Assembly (NCBI GenBank): GCA_003427395.1 | Contig: BFEA01000359.1 | Location: forward strand, 631,200-672,246 | Direction of reading: 5' to 3' | DNA: 41,047 bases | DNA from: Chara braunii | Lineage: Eukaryota; Streptophyta; Charophyceae; Charales; Characeae | In this document: positions 10,008-20,439 of the stretch, piece after piece | How the letters are laid out: every line of letters begins with the position of its first letter | How positions within the stretch are numbered: position 1 is the first letter of the stretch | Translations under genes and position numbers: made by a program | Notes under the pieces: model-generated | What the model saw: only the letters and a program-made list of their open reading frames with translations | Told to the model about the DNA's origin: nothing | The model's database searches: none

Positions 10008-10381
10008 GTGAAAAAAAACTATTTTTCTTCAAAAGCAGAGGCACTGTTGCCTCGTGCAGCCTCTGGAGTGGCAGTCGTTACTCAGGCACCTATCTCCCAA
10101 ACAAAAACGAAGGGGTGGGGAATAAGGTGTGGCAGTGTATATCTCCATGTTCCAGCGGTAGATTCATTCGATTTTGCTCATACTATCGTTCCAAGTCGTT
10201 GAGGGTCCAATTGCAGGTAAGTCGGTGGCTCCCCCTTTTCCTCCCTCTCAAGTTAGTTAGTAGTAGTAGTAGTGAATAGTACCGTATTCTAGTAGTAGAT
10301 TCATTCAATTTTGCCCATCCTATAAGCCCCGTTCGTCAGAACGAATGGGTACTATCACAATGAAAATGAGAAGGGGGGGAT

Positions 10382-10499
10382 CTAANAAAAGAAAAGAAAA
10401 ACAAAAATAATAATAAATTTAAAAGATCTAAAGAAAAAAAAAAAAAAAAATCTAAAAATGAAAAAAAATCTATAAAAAAAAACAAAAAAAAACACTTAC
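10382..10499 (-). other. Putative intron in LTR copy C
   Basis: On the minus strand GAG/GTAAGTG at 10499 is followed by a very T-rich stretch ending in TTAG near 10382. The upstream exon (CGCCCGTTGAAAAC...GTGAG) aligns with the exon before the 32375 donor in the 3' LTR. A single undetermined base (10386) lies at the acceptor. Confidence 0.5.
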
Positions 10500-10602
10500 C
10501 TCACGAAAACGGCTGTCCGTTTTCAACGGGCGTCTGCTGTATCTTCTGGAGACTGTAAGTCTGCAGCCTCTTCTCACAGCGCCATCTGATGCTTTAGTTC
10601 GT

Positions 10603-10604
<2 letters not shown>

Positions 10605-10671
<67 letters not shown>
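10605..10671. repeat. Poly(T) run (poly(A) on the element strand)
   Basis: More than 60 T in a row. On the element strand it is poly(A), about 970 nt from the LTR start. A poly(A) run sits at about 983 nt in the 3' LTR (32244), so it is a conserved feature of the LTR. Confidence 0.9.
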
Positions 10672-10672
<1 letters not shown>

Positions 10673-10878
10673 AGTCCGTTCGTCAAAATGAACAGCTTCA
10701 ACACCTCGGGGGGGGGAATATAAAAGAAAAAAAATCTAAAACAAATCTTAAATAAAATCTAATAAAAAATATATATATACCTGAAACCGTTGTCCGTTCG
10801 CGACGGACATTCTGCTGCAAATCTAGGGACTTTCAAGTTTCCACGTCACTTCAGCTAGCGCAATGTGGCGCTCCGTTT

Positions 10879-11134
10879 GTAGTCATTATTGCGCAGGGGT
10901 CATGCTACTGCCGGCGCGGTCGATTTTGACCGCGAGATCTCGTTGATCTCTCGGTTGAAATCGATCGCGCTGTATTGCCCTTAGCCCCACGGCAGCTGCA
11001 AAAGGAGCTAGCACCAATAAGGTGCATTCGGATTCGATCCCAGTATCTGTTGGGCGAGAGTCTGGCATCGTAACCTACTGGGCTAGCTCCTATTACGGGA
11101 GCTAGTTCTGCACCTCTTCCATATGAAGAGGTGC
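10879..11134 (-). ncRNA. tRNA-like plus U6 3'-half module inside LTR (copy C)
   Basis: Minus strand: hairpin 11134-11110 (10 bp perfect, loop ATATG), then GGAGCTAGCCCAGTAGGTTAC with the A box, B-box-like GATCGAATC (11039-11031), and a closing arm GCTAGCTCC. A large hairpin follows (10970-10958 with 10926-10914, one wobble). The U6-like AGCATGACCCCTGCGC (10906-10891) continues weakly as AATAATGACTAC. The order of parts and their spacing match copies A and B although the stem sequences differ. Confidence 0.55.
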
Positions 11135-11140
11135 AGCTCC

Positions 11141-11177
11141 CAGTAGGCCCAACCTACAGTCAGCAGGCCCAACCTGC
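11141..11177. repeat. Two adjacent hairpins, same loop, changed stems
   Basis: GTAGG-CCCAA-CCTAC (11143-11157) is followed by GCAGG-CCCAA-CCTGC (11163-11177). The second base pair differs on both sides while the loop is identical, which is compensatory change. Confidence 0.8.
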
Positions 11178-11637
11178 CTTGCCCAACCCTTTTGGTTGGT
11201 CGTCTGCACCTACCGCAACGACCTCCAACTCTTAGTAGGCAGGTTGTTGGGTCCTTTGGCCGTCGTCGTGATTCCAACCCTCGGACGACAGTCCTTATTA
11301 AACCCCATAGGCTCTGAATCGTGCGACCTAGCAGCCGCGCGACATCATTTAAAGTATAATAAATCCAGATTTAGTATGTCAATGGTCGCACATCCCTGTG
11401 GTCGTGCCAAACATGACACGTGACTGGCCATACCGCTGACCCTCGCCGTCCTTTTGGTCGGTCGCAGGCGTTCGAGATTAGGCAAGAATATTTCAGTTCC
11501 TTAGTCGTAGGTCTGGTCTGAATAGACTTTGGCAGACGTCAGTCTCATCAAGTCCCTCAATTCAACGAAAACGTCGGACAACGTCCGACATTGAAAAACC
11601 CCATCAGATACCCTTGTAAGGGTTTCTGCTCCCACAA

Positions 11638-12042
11638 CGCTATTGCACTTTCCTCTGGACCACGCAGACTCGGCGCCCTGCTGTACAATATAGCACTATC
11701 GGCCTGTGACCGTCGTAGTCGTCCGTCTTGCCCAGGGACGCGAATATAGAAGGACCGACACAGTCTTTTCTACTGCGTGCCGAGTTCCCTCTAGTTGAGT
11801 TATCTGATGTATGCACCTAATTTCAGTGATCGTAAAGTAAAAAGTAAAACGAAGAAGAAAAAAAAAAGTAAAAAAAGAATGAAGAGGAACTACACGGCTA
11901 TTATGGGTTCCAATCTAAGTCACCACTTTGCTGCGATGCTATGTTTTTTTTCTTTTTTCTTTCTTTATTACTATCATTATTAATTTTGTTTTTGCTTTTT
12001 TTTCGTCCTCGCGATGGAACTAACGGTTCATTTTTGAACCCT
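11638..12042. other. Unassigned stretch between LTR copies
   Basis: No gene seen. It contains A/G-rich (11837-11885) and T-rich (11942-12003) low-complexity blocks. I could not decide whether it belongs to the LINE, to an LTR or to unique DNA. Confidence 0.5.
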
Positions 12043-12381
12043 TGTTGGTGCGAATACCCTTACAAGGGTATCCGCCCTGATTTTTGCAGGCGACAAAAAT
12101 TAAGTATTCCGCGCGAGGCGCGACTGTGTCTATGGTTTAAGTTGACTGGATGGTTGACTAGAGTAGAGAGTGTGGGGCGCGCACACTTAAGGCGCGCGTG
12201 ATCTTTTATTGGTTGATGACTGAAGAGCTGGCGTGATCGTCGGCCAGTTCTTTTTCTTTTGATTGAACATGGATTAAAGAGATTATGTCTCGTTGATTGA
12301 TGCACTTGCCTGTGACTCGTGCGTACGTGTGGAGGACGACATCAGCAACGATATATTTTCGAAACGTTTTGGTAGACCCGC
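12043..12381 (+). mobile_element. LTR 5' terminal fragment
   Basis: It starts TGTTGGTGCGAATACCC with the ACCCTTACAAGGGT palindrome and tracks the first 350 bp of the giant solo LTR at 13953: GTAGAGAGTG, a pair of GGCGCGC blocks and GTGGAGGACGAC. It is cut by the start of the next LTR at 12382, so the gypsy element appears to have inserted into an older LTR. Confidence 0.65.
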
Positions 12382-13905
12382 TGCCGGGACAGAAACCCTG
12401 ACAAGGGTATGTGCCCTGTATTTTCGATGACGGACGAAGTCCGAATTTTGATATAAGTTTTGGGATTTGGTCTGACAAAAATAGACATGTTTTTGGAATG
12501 TTCCGACTTGTCCACGATTTGAATAAAATCAATATAGCCGTCCATCTGCTGACAGACATAACGGCAAGGGTAAACGGAGTAAATTAACATTCAGACAAGA
12601 CCGAAAAAAAAGATAGCAGTGAAAACACAAAAATAAATATTGTCTCGACCTAAATTAAGGTCGTGCGATTCAGGGCCTTAGTAGGCTAAAAAAACGGGCA
12701 AAGAGCAAAAATTGGTGGGCATTAGCGTAGTGAAGGTGCGACAGAGCGGTGTGTTTTGAGGTAACTTGGATTTGACGTCGCGGTAACGAGGTAACGACGG
12801 AAGCAATTGGCAGTGACACTTACTGGAAAGCAAGTGAGGGGTTGCTGTGGCAGGTGGTCGCAGCAAGAGAGTGGTGTCGATCACTTTGCTGACGACTGGG
12901 GACGACTACCTTCACGTCAAAAGGGGCGTAATTTTATACGGTCTTCTTGAGTGTACCGTATAACTTCACTCAAGGTCAGTGGACAGTCAGTTTGACTCAG
13001 ACCTGAATGTTCACTAAAAGGTAAAGTAATTGTGTATTGGCACGTGTGAATGTGAGTCTGACCTGAGTTTGGATTTACATTGTTTCTTTTGTTGAACTTG
13101 TCGTCTGATCCGACTGCAGGTGTGGCTGATTGAGATGGAAGTGGATTGACCATGAGATGTCTAACGTTTGGTTGATCGCACTTCTCCACACTTGTATGTA
13201 CGTGTCGAATCGAAAAAGAAAGAAGACGACGAAAAATAAAGCGATCACTAAAAAGAAAAGCCCGAATGTACATAAATTTTTTCCAAAGTCACCGTTTTTT
13301 CCCTAATGACCCTCTCTGTCTATGCCCGTCTGTCTGAATGACTTTTCCTTCTGTGATCGTTCTTCGTCTAAGTTGTTTCTTGACGCTAGGCGGCAAGAGA
13401 TCGTTTTGCTTACCGTGATAGATTCCTCTCATTTTTCAATAGGCATCTCAGGTGGGGGTTCGATGCCTTAGGGGCCGGCCCTGTTATCGACTCAGAGTGG
13501 ACTGCTCTGCTGGGGGGTACCATGCTGTTGTGGTGGAGCCAGCCCGACTTCTGAGATCCGAGGTTCTCTCGGGCGAGGATGAGGGGTATCCCAGACCACC
13601 TCCTAGGAGAAGGGCAGGCGTGTATTCACGGAAAGGCCTCTAAAATTTCTTGGCGCTTCGCGTAAGGGAATAACTGTTGTAGTATACCTTTTTTTATGGC
13701 CACGTTAAGAGCCACTGACGCATGGGGAACCGGTGCCATAAGCAGCCCAGTTCGTGTCATACTAGTTTAAGCAGAGTGCAGTTAGACATTCTTATCGCGG
13801 ATGGCCGTGCCAGAAGAAGCACGAACCAGTGGAAATAATAATGTGTGAATAATACTCAGTAGCAGAAATTTTAACGTGACTACTCTCGATTTTCTTTTTT
13901 TTCAG

Positions 13906-13952
13906 ATGGCAGCAGAAATGACGGTCTGTCACCTTTTCCACACTCGTGACGT
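13906..13952 (+). pseudogene. LTR-encoded ORF1, first 15 codons (5' LTR copy)
   Basis: The ATG follows TTTTTTTTCAG, a good 3' splice-site context. The 15 codons match the start of the intact ORF1 at 35713 and are cut by the solo LTR. The frame resumes exactly at 21357 with one ACGT duplication removed. Function unknown. Confidence 0.7.
13949..13952. repeat. Target-site duplication ACGT (left)
   Basis: ACGT directly before TGTCGG; repeated at 21353-21356 directly after the terminal CA. The 3' LTR shows the uninterrupted site with a single ACGT (35757-35760). Confidence 0.85.
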
Positions 13953-14865
13953 TGTCGGCGCGAATACCCTTACAAGGGTATCCGCCCTGGTTTTTGCAAG
14001 TGACGGAAAACAAGTTCGACCTGGAATTGTTGAGAAGGCCGCTCGACTTGCGGTAGTGTGGTGACTATAGGTTTGCTATGAGGTCTAGAAGTAGAGAGTG
14101 CGTGGGCGCGCAGGGTTTGAGGCGCGCGAGATTTTTTTTCCGTGTCGTTGATTATAAAGCCGGCGCTGACGCCGGCCGGTTTAACTCTGTTTTACTTTTA
14201 TTTATTTATTTTTTATTAAGCAGGATTTAGGGATATTTTCTTTTGGTTGGTACGTTTGGCCAAGGCGAGCGCGCGGGCGTGGAGGACGACTTCGACAACG
14301 GCGAGACGTCTACATGATAACGGGTGCGCGACACCAAAAGTTGGTGGGGCGACGACCCGGGTTTTATTTAGCTTCCGTGTTCGCTTTTATTTTTATTTTT
14401 TTTCTTCCACCCCGCCCGGCTTGTAGCACGGACCAAGGAGCTTAACGTACATACGAGCCGGTGGGTGACTAGCCCACGAGGCGGAGGGATTTGAGTGGCG
14501 AGCCTCTGCTGCTACACCCCGCGCCAACCCGAGCCCGCAAAGTCTGAGTGTGGGCATGGTCGTTGGGGCCCAAAGAGTCAGGGGTACTAAGTCCGAGCGG
14601 GGCACGGTAAGACGGCACCGTGGGGGAGCAGCGAGGCTGCCCAGAAATCGTTCGTCGGACGTGGGCGTAGGGGTGGGAGACTTTTTGAACCGGCCGGTAG
14701 CCGGCTCCGACCGAAGTTCCCCTCGGGATAGCTGGGGCTGTTGAATAGGTCGCCGGACACTGCGGGGTTCATTGCTGTTGGAGGCAACAACGGGCGGAGT
14801 GGCCAGGTAGCGGGGCAGCGCAGTGAGGGCAAGGCAGAGCGGACACGGCTAGCCACGGGCAGCGG

Positions 14866-15205
14866 AGAGCGGGGGTACCTGGGCGCCTTCCTGCTCCAGG
14901 TGCACACTGAGGCAGCGGGCGGCAGGCGGTAGGACGGTGGGACGACGGGCAGCGTGGCGGGTGAGGGATTATTCGGGCCGCCCGACGGGAGGTCTCACTA
15001 GGTGCTACAGTCCTCCGGCAGGCCGCTGAGGTGTGGGCGCTGTCGGGTTGAAGGAGGTGAGCGGCGGGCGCTGGCACGTTAGAGCGACGGTGCAGTAGCG
15101 GAGGTAACCGGGCGGCAGCGGAAAGCGAGGCAGAGGGCGCAGTGAAGAGAGGGGAGAACGAGGCCAGCGAACCTGGGCGACGTCTCGCGCCAGGTGCATG
15201 CATAT
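14866..15205 (+). repeat. GC-rich tandem units of about 300 bp
   Basis: The segment around 14877 (ACCTGGGCGCCTTCCTG...CCAGGTGCA) recurs around 15170 (ACCTGGGCGACGTCTCG...CCAGGTGCA). Both contain a CCTGG/CCAGG hairpin whose loop differs. Confidence 0.6.
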
Positions 15206-15562
15206 CGGAGGGGACGATGGTGGGGTTATAGCGGGCAGGGAGGCTGACAGCGGAGCGGAGCGACGTGGGGGCCGGGCATAGCAACGAGAGAGGGGGTGAA
15301 CCCGACGCTGATCTGGACTGGGTGCTTTCGAGAGAGAGAGAGTGAGGATGGCAGCGGGTGAACCAGGAGCTGGCGGAGAGGGAGGAGGGCGACGGACAGG
15401 CCGCTACCGGGCAGCTGTCGGGCAGCGCAGGGCAGCCGTGGGTGGAGTGACAACGTAGTAAGTAACGGGCTGAACCCGGACGTAGGGCCCTGCCAGGTTC
15501 GTGCGGGGACAAAGCGAGCGATGGCGGAGCCGAGCGGAGGGGTCACGTCGAGAGAAACATAA

Positions 15563-16560
15563 CTCTCTCGATCTTTGATGAAATCAAGAGAGGGGAGAGG
15601 CGATCCCGGGGTTTTGGCCCCGGGCGAAGTGGATGGGATGGTTAGGTGAGGAAGAGAGTCAGTGAATCGCGCGTTAGTAAGAAAGGTGGTGCGTGAAGGT
15701 GCCGAGATGGTGGAGATGGCGCAGCGAAAATAAGAGAATTGCATCCGTTTATAACGAGAACGGAGGAGTGAAGGAGTATTCCGGGGGGTTTTCAGTAGGG
15801 CGAGTGTGAATCCGACGTTAGTTTTAGTGTTAGAGTACTAGGTAGGGGGGTTAGCAAAGAATATAGTGCGCTGGAGATGGCGGAGGCAATGGAAAAAGAG
15901 AAGAGAAACGTGTAGTTTACTCGCTCCTAAATGAAGTTGAGGGGAGAAAGATAGGAGTCGGGGGTTTGGAGACTGGGCGAACCAGATGGTAAAGTTAGAA
16001 TGGTAGGAGAGTTAGTGGATAGAGATGTTAGTGAGAAAACCGGTGCGCCTGGAAGAACAAAGAAAAAGCGAATGAATTCGGGCATGAATGTGCGCCGGAT
16101 GCATGCGCAGCAACAGGAGCGGAGCTATGGTAGGAATAGGGAGAACGAGTTCCCGCTCGACTCATAAGGGAAATCGAGCGGAAGAAGGTGGGATTCGCGG
16201 GTTTTCAGATAGGGTGAAGTAGAGTGTGAGGTTAGTTTTGACAGAAAGTTAGTAAGTTAGTTAGTGTGAGAGAAAGTCGTGCGCAGAGATGGCGAACAAA
16301 AGAGAGAGGAGGAGGAAAAACGCTATATCTTGCCCGATTCTTAGCAGAATCAGGCAAGGAAAGAGTCGGAACTAAGGTATTCGGGTAGGGGGAATGTAAT
16401 GGCGGAGTCGGATTTGGCGGTGGGGTAACGGTCTTGGTGCTGCAGTGTGTAGGAGCTGCGCATGAATAGGCAGGCTGGAAACAAAAAAAAAAAGGGCATA
16501 GTAATAAGGAATGTATCCGCCCGCATTTTAGCGGAAGGTTCACTCCGATTTCTGCTTAGT
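15563..16560 (+). repeat. Hairpin array type 1 (variable stems, conserved flanks)
   Basis: Degenerate units of roughly 170-250 bp. Each has a stem-loop followed by a GGAG/GTCG...GGGGTTTT segment and TTAGTGAGAAA-like and GAGATGGCG-like segments. Stems: 15563-15572/15583-15592 (one mismatch), 16153-16160/16174-16181 (CCGCTCGA with TCGAGCGG, perfect), and 16329-16340/16347-16358 (12 positions, one mismatch). Stem sequences are unrelated between units. The same unit type recurs at 37650-37860. Confidence 0.7.
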
Positions 16561-17579
16561 TTGCAGATAGGAATCACGCAGGGCTAGCTGCGACATTGGA
16601 GACTTACCTGTTGGTTGGCTCGCTGCTCATATCGACGTCGGAGTAGGGGTGACTGGCATCTCGATGTGCAAAATTCGGCTGCGTTCGCGGCCAGATGCGG
16701 GCTACGGGACGGGCCGCTTGGTCGGGTTGAATGCGGGCGGAGTACGGTGGCACCCTCATATAAGTAGACCGGGACAGTGACCGACTGCAGTCCTGAGCTG
16801 GAGTCTGCATCAGAGGAGGAGAGCGGGGGGCAAAGTGTCGTTTTAGTGGGAGTGCCCGTTGCTCGTGGGTTGATAAAGAGGGAGTTTGAAGGTGCGATCA
16901 CGGATAGTTGAAGGTGGGCCGAGGCAAGGCCGGCCTACACTTGGAACAGCCGACAGGAGGCTGTGAGCGACGGGGCTGAGGGTCTGCCTGCTCGGTGGCA
17001 AGCTGCACGTTCGGAGTAGTGGGAGGCTGGTTGCGAGATTTGGGAACTCGCCTGATGGCACATGCGCGGCCCATCGTACTGACCCAAGGTGGCGAGTTTG
17101 CAGCGATCCTAGCAGCGTTGAAGCCAGACCATGGTATATTGCTGCGTACAGTCCTAGTGGTCGGGGTCGCTGCGGCTGCGGATGCTAGTTGCTGGGCTTG
17201 GCTGCGTAGCTCCGCGGTGGCTGTCATCTGCAGTTACTTGTTGTAGACAGTTGTGCATCCCCGTGTGTTCTGTTGATCGTTCTAGTCGTATGTGCGAGTG
17301 TAGTGGCTGTTGAACTTAGTACGGACTGTTGCGTTGTTCATTACAAGGAAACGAGGGGTGCTACAGTGTGGCGGAGCGGTGACAGGGGGGGGGGGTACTG
17401 CGGGTTTAGTAGTTTGACTTCCGATTGACCAAGTTGTTGCGTCTTCCTTTTGGCCATCATTGCGGGGCCCTCAGGGGAGTGAAGGTATCAAGGCCCTCTT
17501 TTTAGGAGTTGAGTTGTCCCTCTCCTGTATCTCGAGAGCCTGAAACCCCTCTTTCTGCCTTTCTAAATCTAAGTCTAGT

Positions 17580-17735
17580 CTTGATCTGAGAGGAAGGCGG
17601 TAGGCAGGATTGCAAGCCGTAGGACCGCGTCAAGACTCTGTGGGGATTCAGCCCACCGATTGCGGGAGCTCTGCCGGAACCCAGGAGGAGTTTTGGAGGC
17701 AGGGAACTGAAAGGTAATTGTTTGTTTTCCCTCTG
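17580..17735 (+). repeat. Segment shared with 39470-39595
   Basis: GAGGAAGGCGG...GGCAGGGAACT is closely matched at 39474-39595. It precedes a hairpin array in both places, showing that 13953-21352 and the element starting at 36348 are related. Confidence 0.8.
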
Positions 17736-17973
17736 TAAACCCAGATATTAGCCCCTATCTGTATTGCCCTTGGTGTGTTTTGATTAAGTATACTGTATGC
17801 GCGACTTTGGATTGACTGGCAGAACACAAGTCAAACTAAGTAAAGGAATGTGTGTGTAATCGCAGTTTCAGTTTTGTTGATTGCCTGAACGCAGATTGTG
17901 AACACAAGGGGCTACATCTGGGGGAAGGGCGGGTGAAATGTGGTTTTGCTTGAGGTTGGCAGAGTCCTATGGG

Positions 17974-18790
17974 GTCAGACCAGTTCCATAAGATTGGACG
18001 GCCTGACCGCTGTGCTTTATTTTTGAATTGCATGGAGAGTCATACCAGTTCCATAAGATTGGACGGTCTGATTGCTCTGAATTGTGAGGGTTTGACTGTG
18101 GCTGACTTTTCAGGGGCCGAACCTGTACTATGAGATTGGAGAGTTTGGTTGTCATGTTTGGTTGGGGTTTGTTCTGTTTCTTTTGTTTTTGGTCAAGGAG
18201 GTCTGGGCAAGTCCATAAGATTGGACGGCTCAGCCGCTTCCTGTTTTATTCTGAGGGGGATAATTCTCGCTGAGGGAAGGGCATGTCCATAAGATTGGAC
18301 GGCCTTGGACTCATGCCGCACACAGTGGATCAGAGAGAAACGAACCTGGCAAAGGACCAGATATGTTCCATAAGATTGGACGGTCTGGCCCAATGCCTCG
18401 CACATGCTGGAACCAAAAAGGTTAAAATTTGGTTATATTTTATACTATCCTATTTATGAACAGGCTAGTCAGGCATGGGTTCCATAAGATTGGACGGTCT
18501 GGCTATAGCTTATCATGAAATGAAGAGAGTATAACTAAGAGTATAATTGAAGGTAACCTTGGGCAAGTTGGGCCATGTTCTAAGATGAATGGCTCAGTCC
18601 TATGCCCAGCTTTGGAACACCAAGCTCAGAGAGGTATATATAATTTGGATATTAAACAGTTCGGGGCGGCTGAGCCTTGTTCTAAGATGAACTGCTTAGT
18701 AATATGCCCAAAAGGAAAAGAGAAGTAGTTGTGCAACCTGTTCGTGTATACTCAATGGCTGAGTCAGGCAGGTTCCATAAGATTGGACGA
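17974..18790 (+). repeat. Hairpin array type 2: constant CCATAAGATTGGACGG, variable stems
   Basis: The core CCATAAGATTGGACGG recurs at 17986, 18051, 18213, 18287, 18368 and 18482, and with its last base changed at 18775; a degenerate copy lies near 18125. Two copies of a second class (GTTCTAAGATGAA) occur near 18577 and 18679. Each core is bracketed by complementary arms that change together: GTCAGACC with GGCCTGAC, CTGGGC with GCTCAG, AAGG with CCTT, CCAGA with TCTGG. Spacing is irregular (65-160 bp) and the DNA between copies is not repeated. Confidence 0.85.
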
Positions 18791-19074
18791 CTTGACTTTA
18801 TGCCATATATAAGCTGGGTATAAGGGAATAAAGCATCGAAAGATTACGAACTATTGTCTGCCAAGTTGGCTTGGGGATGGTGAGAGTATTTACCTTTGTG
18901 GTTCGGCCTGCATGTGACTGAGTGAGGCTACTACTTGGTCTGAGTTTCAGTTTGACAGGTAATTGTTTTAGAGGCTCGTCATGTGCTAGAGCGATAGGAG
19001 TTGATTTCAATTCCTGCATTTTTCGAGCTAAGTTTTTGCTTGGATCGATTTTTGCATTTTCTGAGATCTTTTTG

Positions 19075-19395
19075 TTATACTTGGCTTTGTATAAATTTTG
19101 GTAAGCTACTTTCTCTACGGGAAGCGCTGCCGAAATTTCTGCAAATTCAAGGAGTTCGTCAAATTTTGGCTTGTCAAAGTTCAACTTGTCTAAAGTTTAT
19201 ATATGACTTAGTAAAAATCTGGAAAGTCTCCTTTTCTAAAGGGAGTGTTGCCCAAATTTTTGCTAATTCAGGGAGTTACACAAAATTGGACTTTGGAAAG
19301 TCAAAGACTATTTTTGTTTTCATATTCGGGCTGATATAAATTATGGAAAGACACTTTTCCTACGGGAAGCGCTGCCAAAATTTTCTTAGTTTAGG
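19075..19395 (+). repeat. Tandem repeat, about 120 bp, three copies
   Basis: The motif GGGAAGCGCTGCCGAAATTT is seen at 19119, as a variant at 19241 and again near 19364, about 121 bp apart, with similar A/T-rich flanks. The core resembles the 54-bp repeat at 34.1-34.4 kb. Confidence 0.8.
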
Positions 19396-20154
19396 GGAGA
19401 TAGACTATACTTTGATAGGTGGCGATTCTGGAGATCCACTCTGAATAGGGGAGATTCTGCCATTAGTCTACCTTTGCTTTGGGCACTGACTTAGCGGTAG
19501 GTTTAGACTTAGTTGGCAGATAACTTTGAGTGAGAATGTGCTATGGAGGTTCATCCCCCATATGCTGATGATTTAGCTTGGGTATTGACCTGTCTTATGG
19601 TACAGGCCTTTCTTGGATTATTCGATTCAGGACTTGGACTAGTTTCAGCTTGATCCTACGATGATCACCTTCTGTTATCCCTGATAACAGGTCGGTTATC
19701 GATTCGTCGGTTTACGATTCAACTCCAATCCACTCTTGCCACTCAACCTAAAGGCTTTAGCCCTGTGGTTTGAATTGTTTCATTGTGTTTTTACCCGGAC
19801 TTTATTAAATGGCCATTTAACAAAAGTACTGAGCATTTATTTTGGGGAGTTGCACAAGAGTGAGGTCTGTATGGCCAAAGCGAGGGGTATGAGCGCAGGG
19901 AATGATTGAAGTTGATCCCACGTAGTGCGTGGACTTTTGGTTGAATCTTTGATGTGATTGCAGGTGCGTTTGTGATTCGGATTTTGGATGTGAGTGCCTG
20001 CGATTACATACATATATGGCTAAGAGGAATCTCACTGTGACTGTGAGAAGTGATCGTCCTATATAATTAACCCTTATATGTTTATATGTGTCTTGGGTAT
20101 GCGTGCGGCTCACTGTGATCGTACGCGAGGGTTAGCCAGATTATGTCTTGAGAG

Positions 20155-20439
20155 AAAAGGGGGATCCCCTTTTTTACCCTTGCTTTTTAGAGTTTGTATG
20201 GTTGGACGTTGTAGTCCGTCGCAGCCGTCAAAGTCAAACCCCTTGACTTTCGCCCAGACCCAGAGTGAGACTCATCTCCAGGGCAGTAAGAAGCGACTGC
20301 CACCACAGGTATGGACCTGTGTACCACCCACTGTGCACAGAGTGCAGAAGAGGGTGTGTGGTCTTTAACCACGCATGGCGGTTGTCCAACGTCGAGAGAT
20401 TAACCCTCAAGGCGCGTGTCAGCCGACACTTGAGTGTCG
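20155..20439. repeat. Scattered perfect hairpins
   Basis: AAAAGGGG/CCCCTTTT (20155-20162 with 20166-20173), AAAGTCAA/TTGACTTT (20230-20237 with 20243-20250) and CGACACT/AGTGTCG (20424-20430 with 20433-20439) are unrelated short stems with small loops, as elsewhere in these LTRs. Confidence 0.7.

Larger units (their letters stand above)
10008..11637 (-). mobile_element. LTR fragment on minus strand (copy C)
   Basis: Read on the minus strand it starts at 11637 with TGTGGGAGCAGAAACCC and the CCCTTACAAGGG palindrome common to this LTR superfamily. It then follows copy A (5345-5640) and, further on, the 3' LTR at 31.8-32.7 kb: tRNA-like/U6 module, long poly(A), a GTAAGT splice donor, a T-rich intron and a GAATGAATCTACC motif near its far end. 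The expected LTR end (GCTCGACA) is not present at the LINE junction, so this is a truncated copy. Hairpins are dense throughout. Confidence 0.7.
12382..13952 (+). mobile_element. Ty3/gypsy 5' LTR, first part
   Basis: It starts TGCCGGGACAGAAACCCTG. It aligns closely to the 3' LTR over 31261-31611 and then over 34476-35760, so about 2.86 kb present there is missing here. The missing block is bounded by AATTGG direct repeats in the 3' LTR. Conserved segments: a GACGGACGAAGTCCGAA block, a cytosine-poor spacer, the GGGGGTTCGATGCC block (13451-13625), and a polypyrimidine/CAG acceptor directly before an ATG (13906). Interrupted after 13952 by a 7.4-kb solo LTR; it resumes at 21353. Confidence 0.75.

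Noticed and set aside
14769-15744. Long Pro/Arg/Ser-rich minus-strand frames
   Set aside because: GC-rich repeated DNA with few stop codons inside a solo LTR; overlapping frames are equally open and no motif is seen.
17974-18790. CRISPR-like array
   Set aside because: Spacing is irregular, the organism is eukaryotic, no cas genes are present, and the flanking arms of each repeat are complementary rather than unique spacers.
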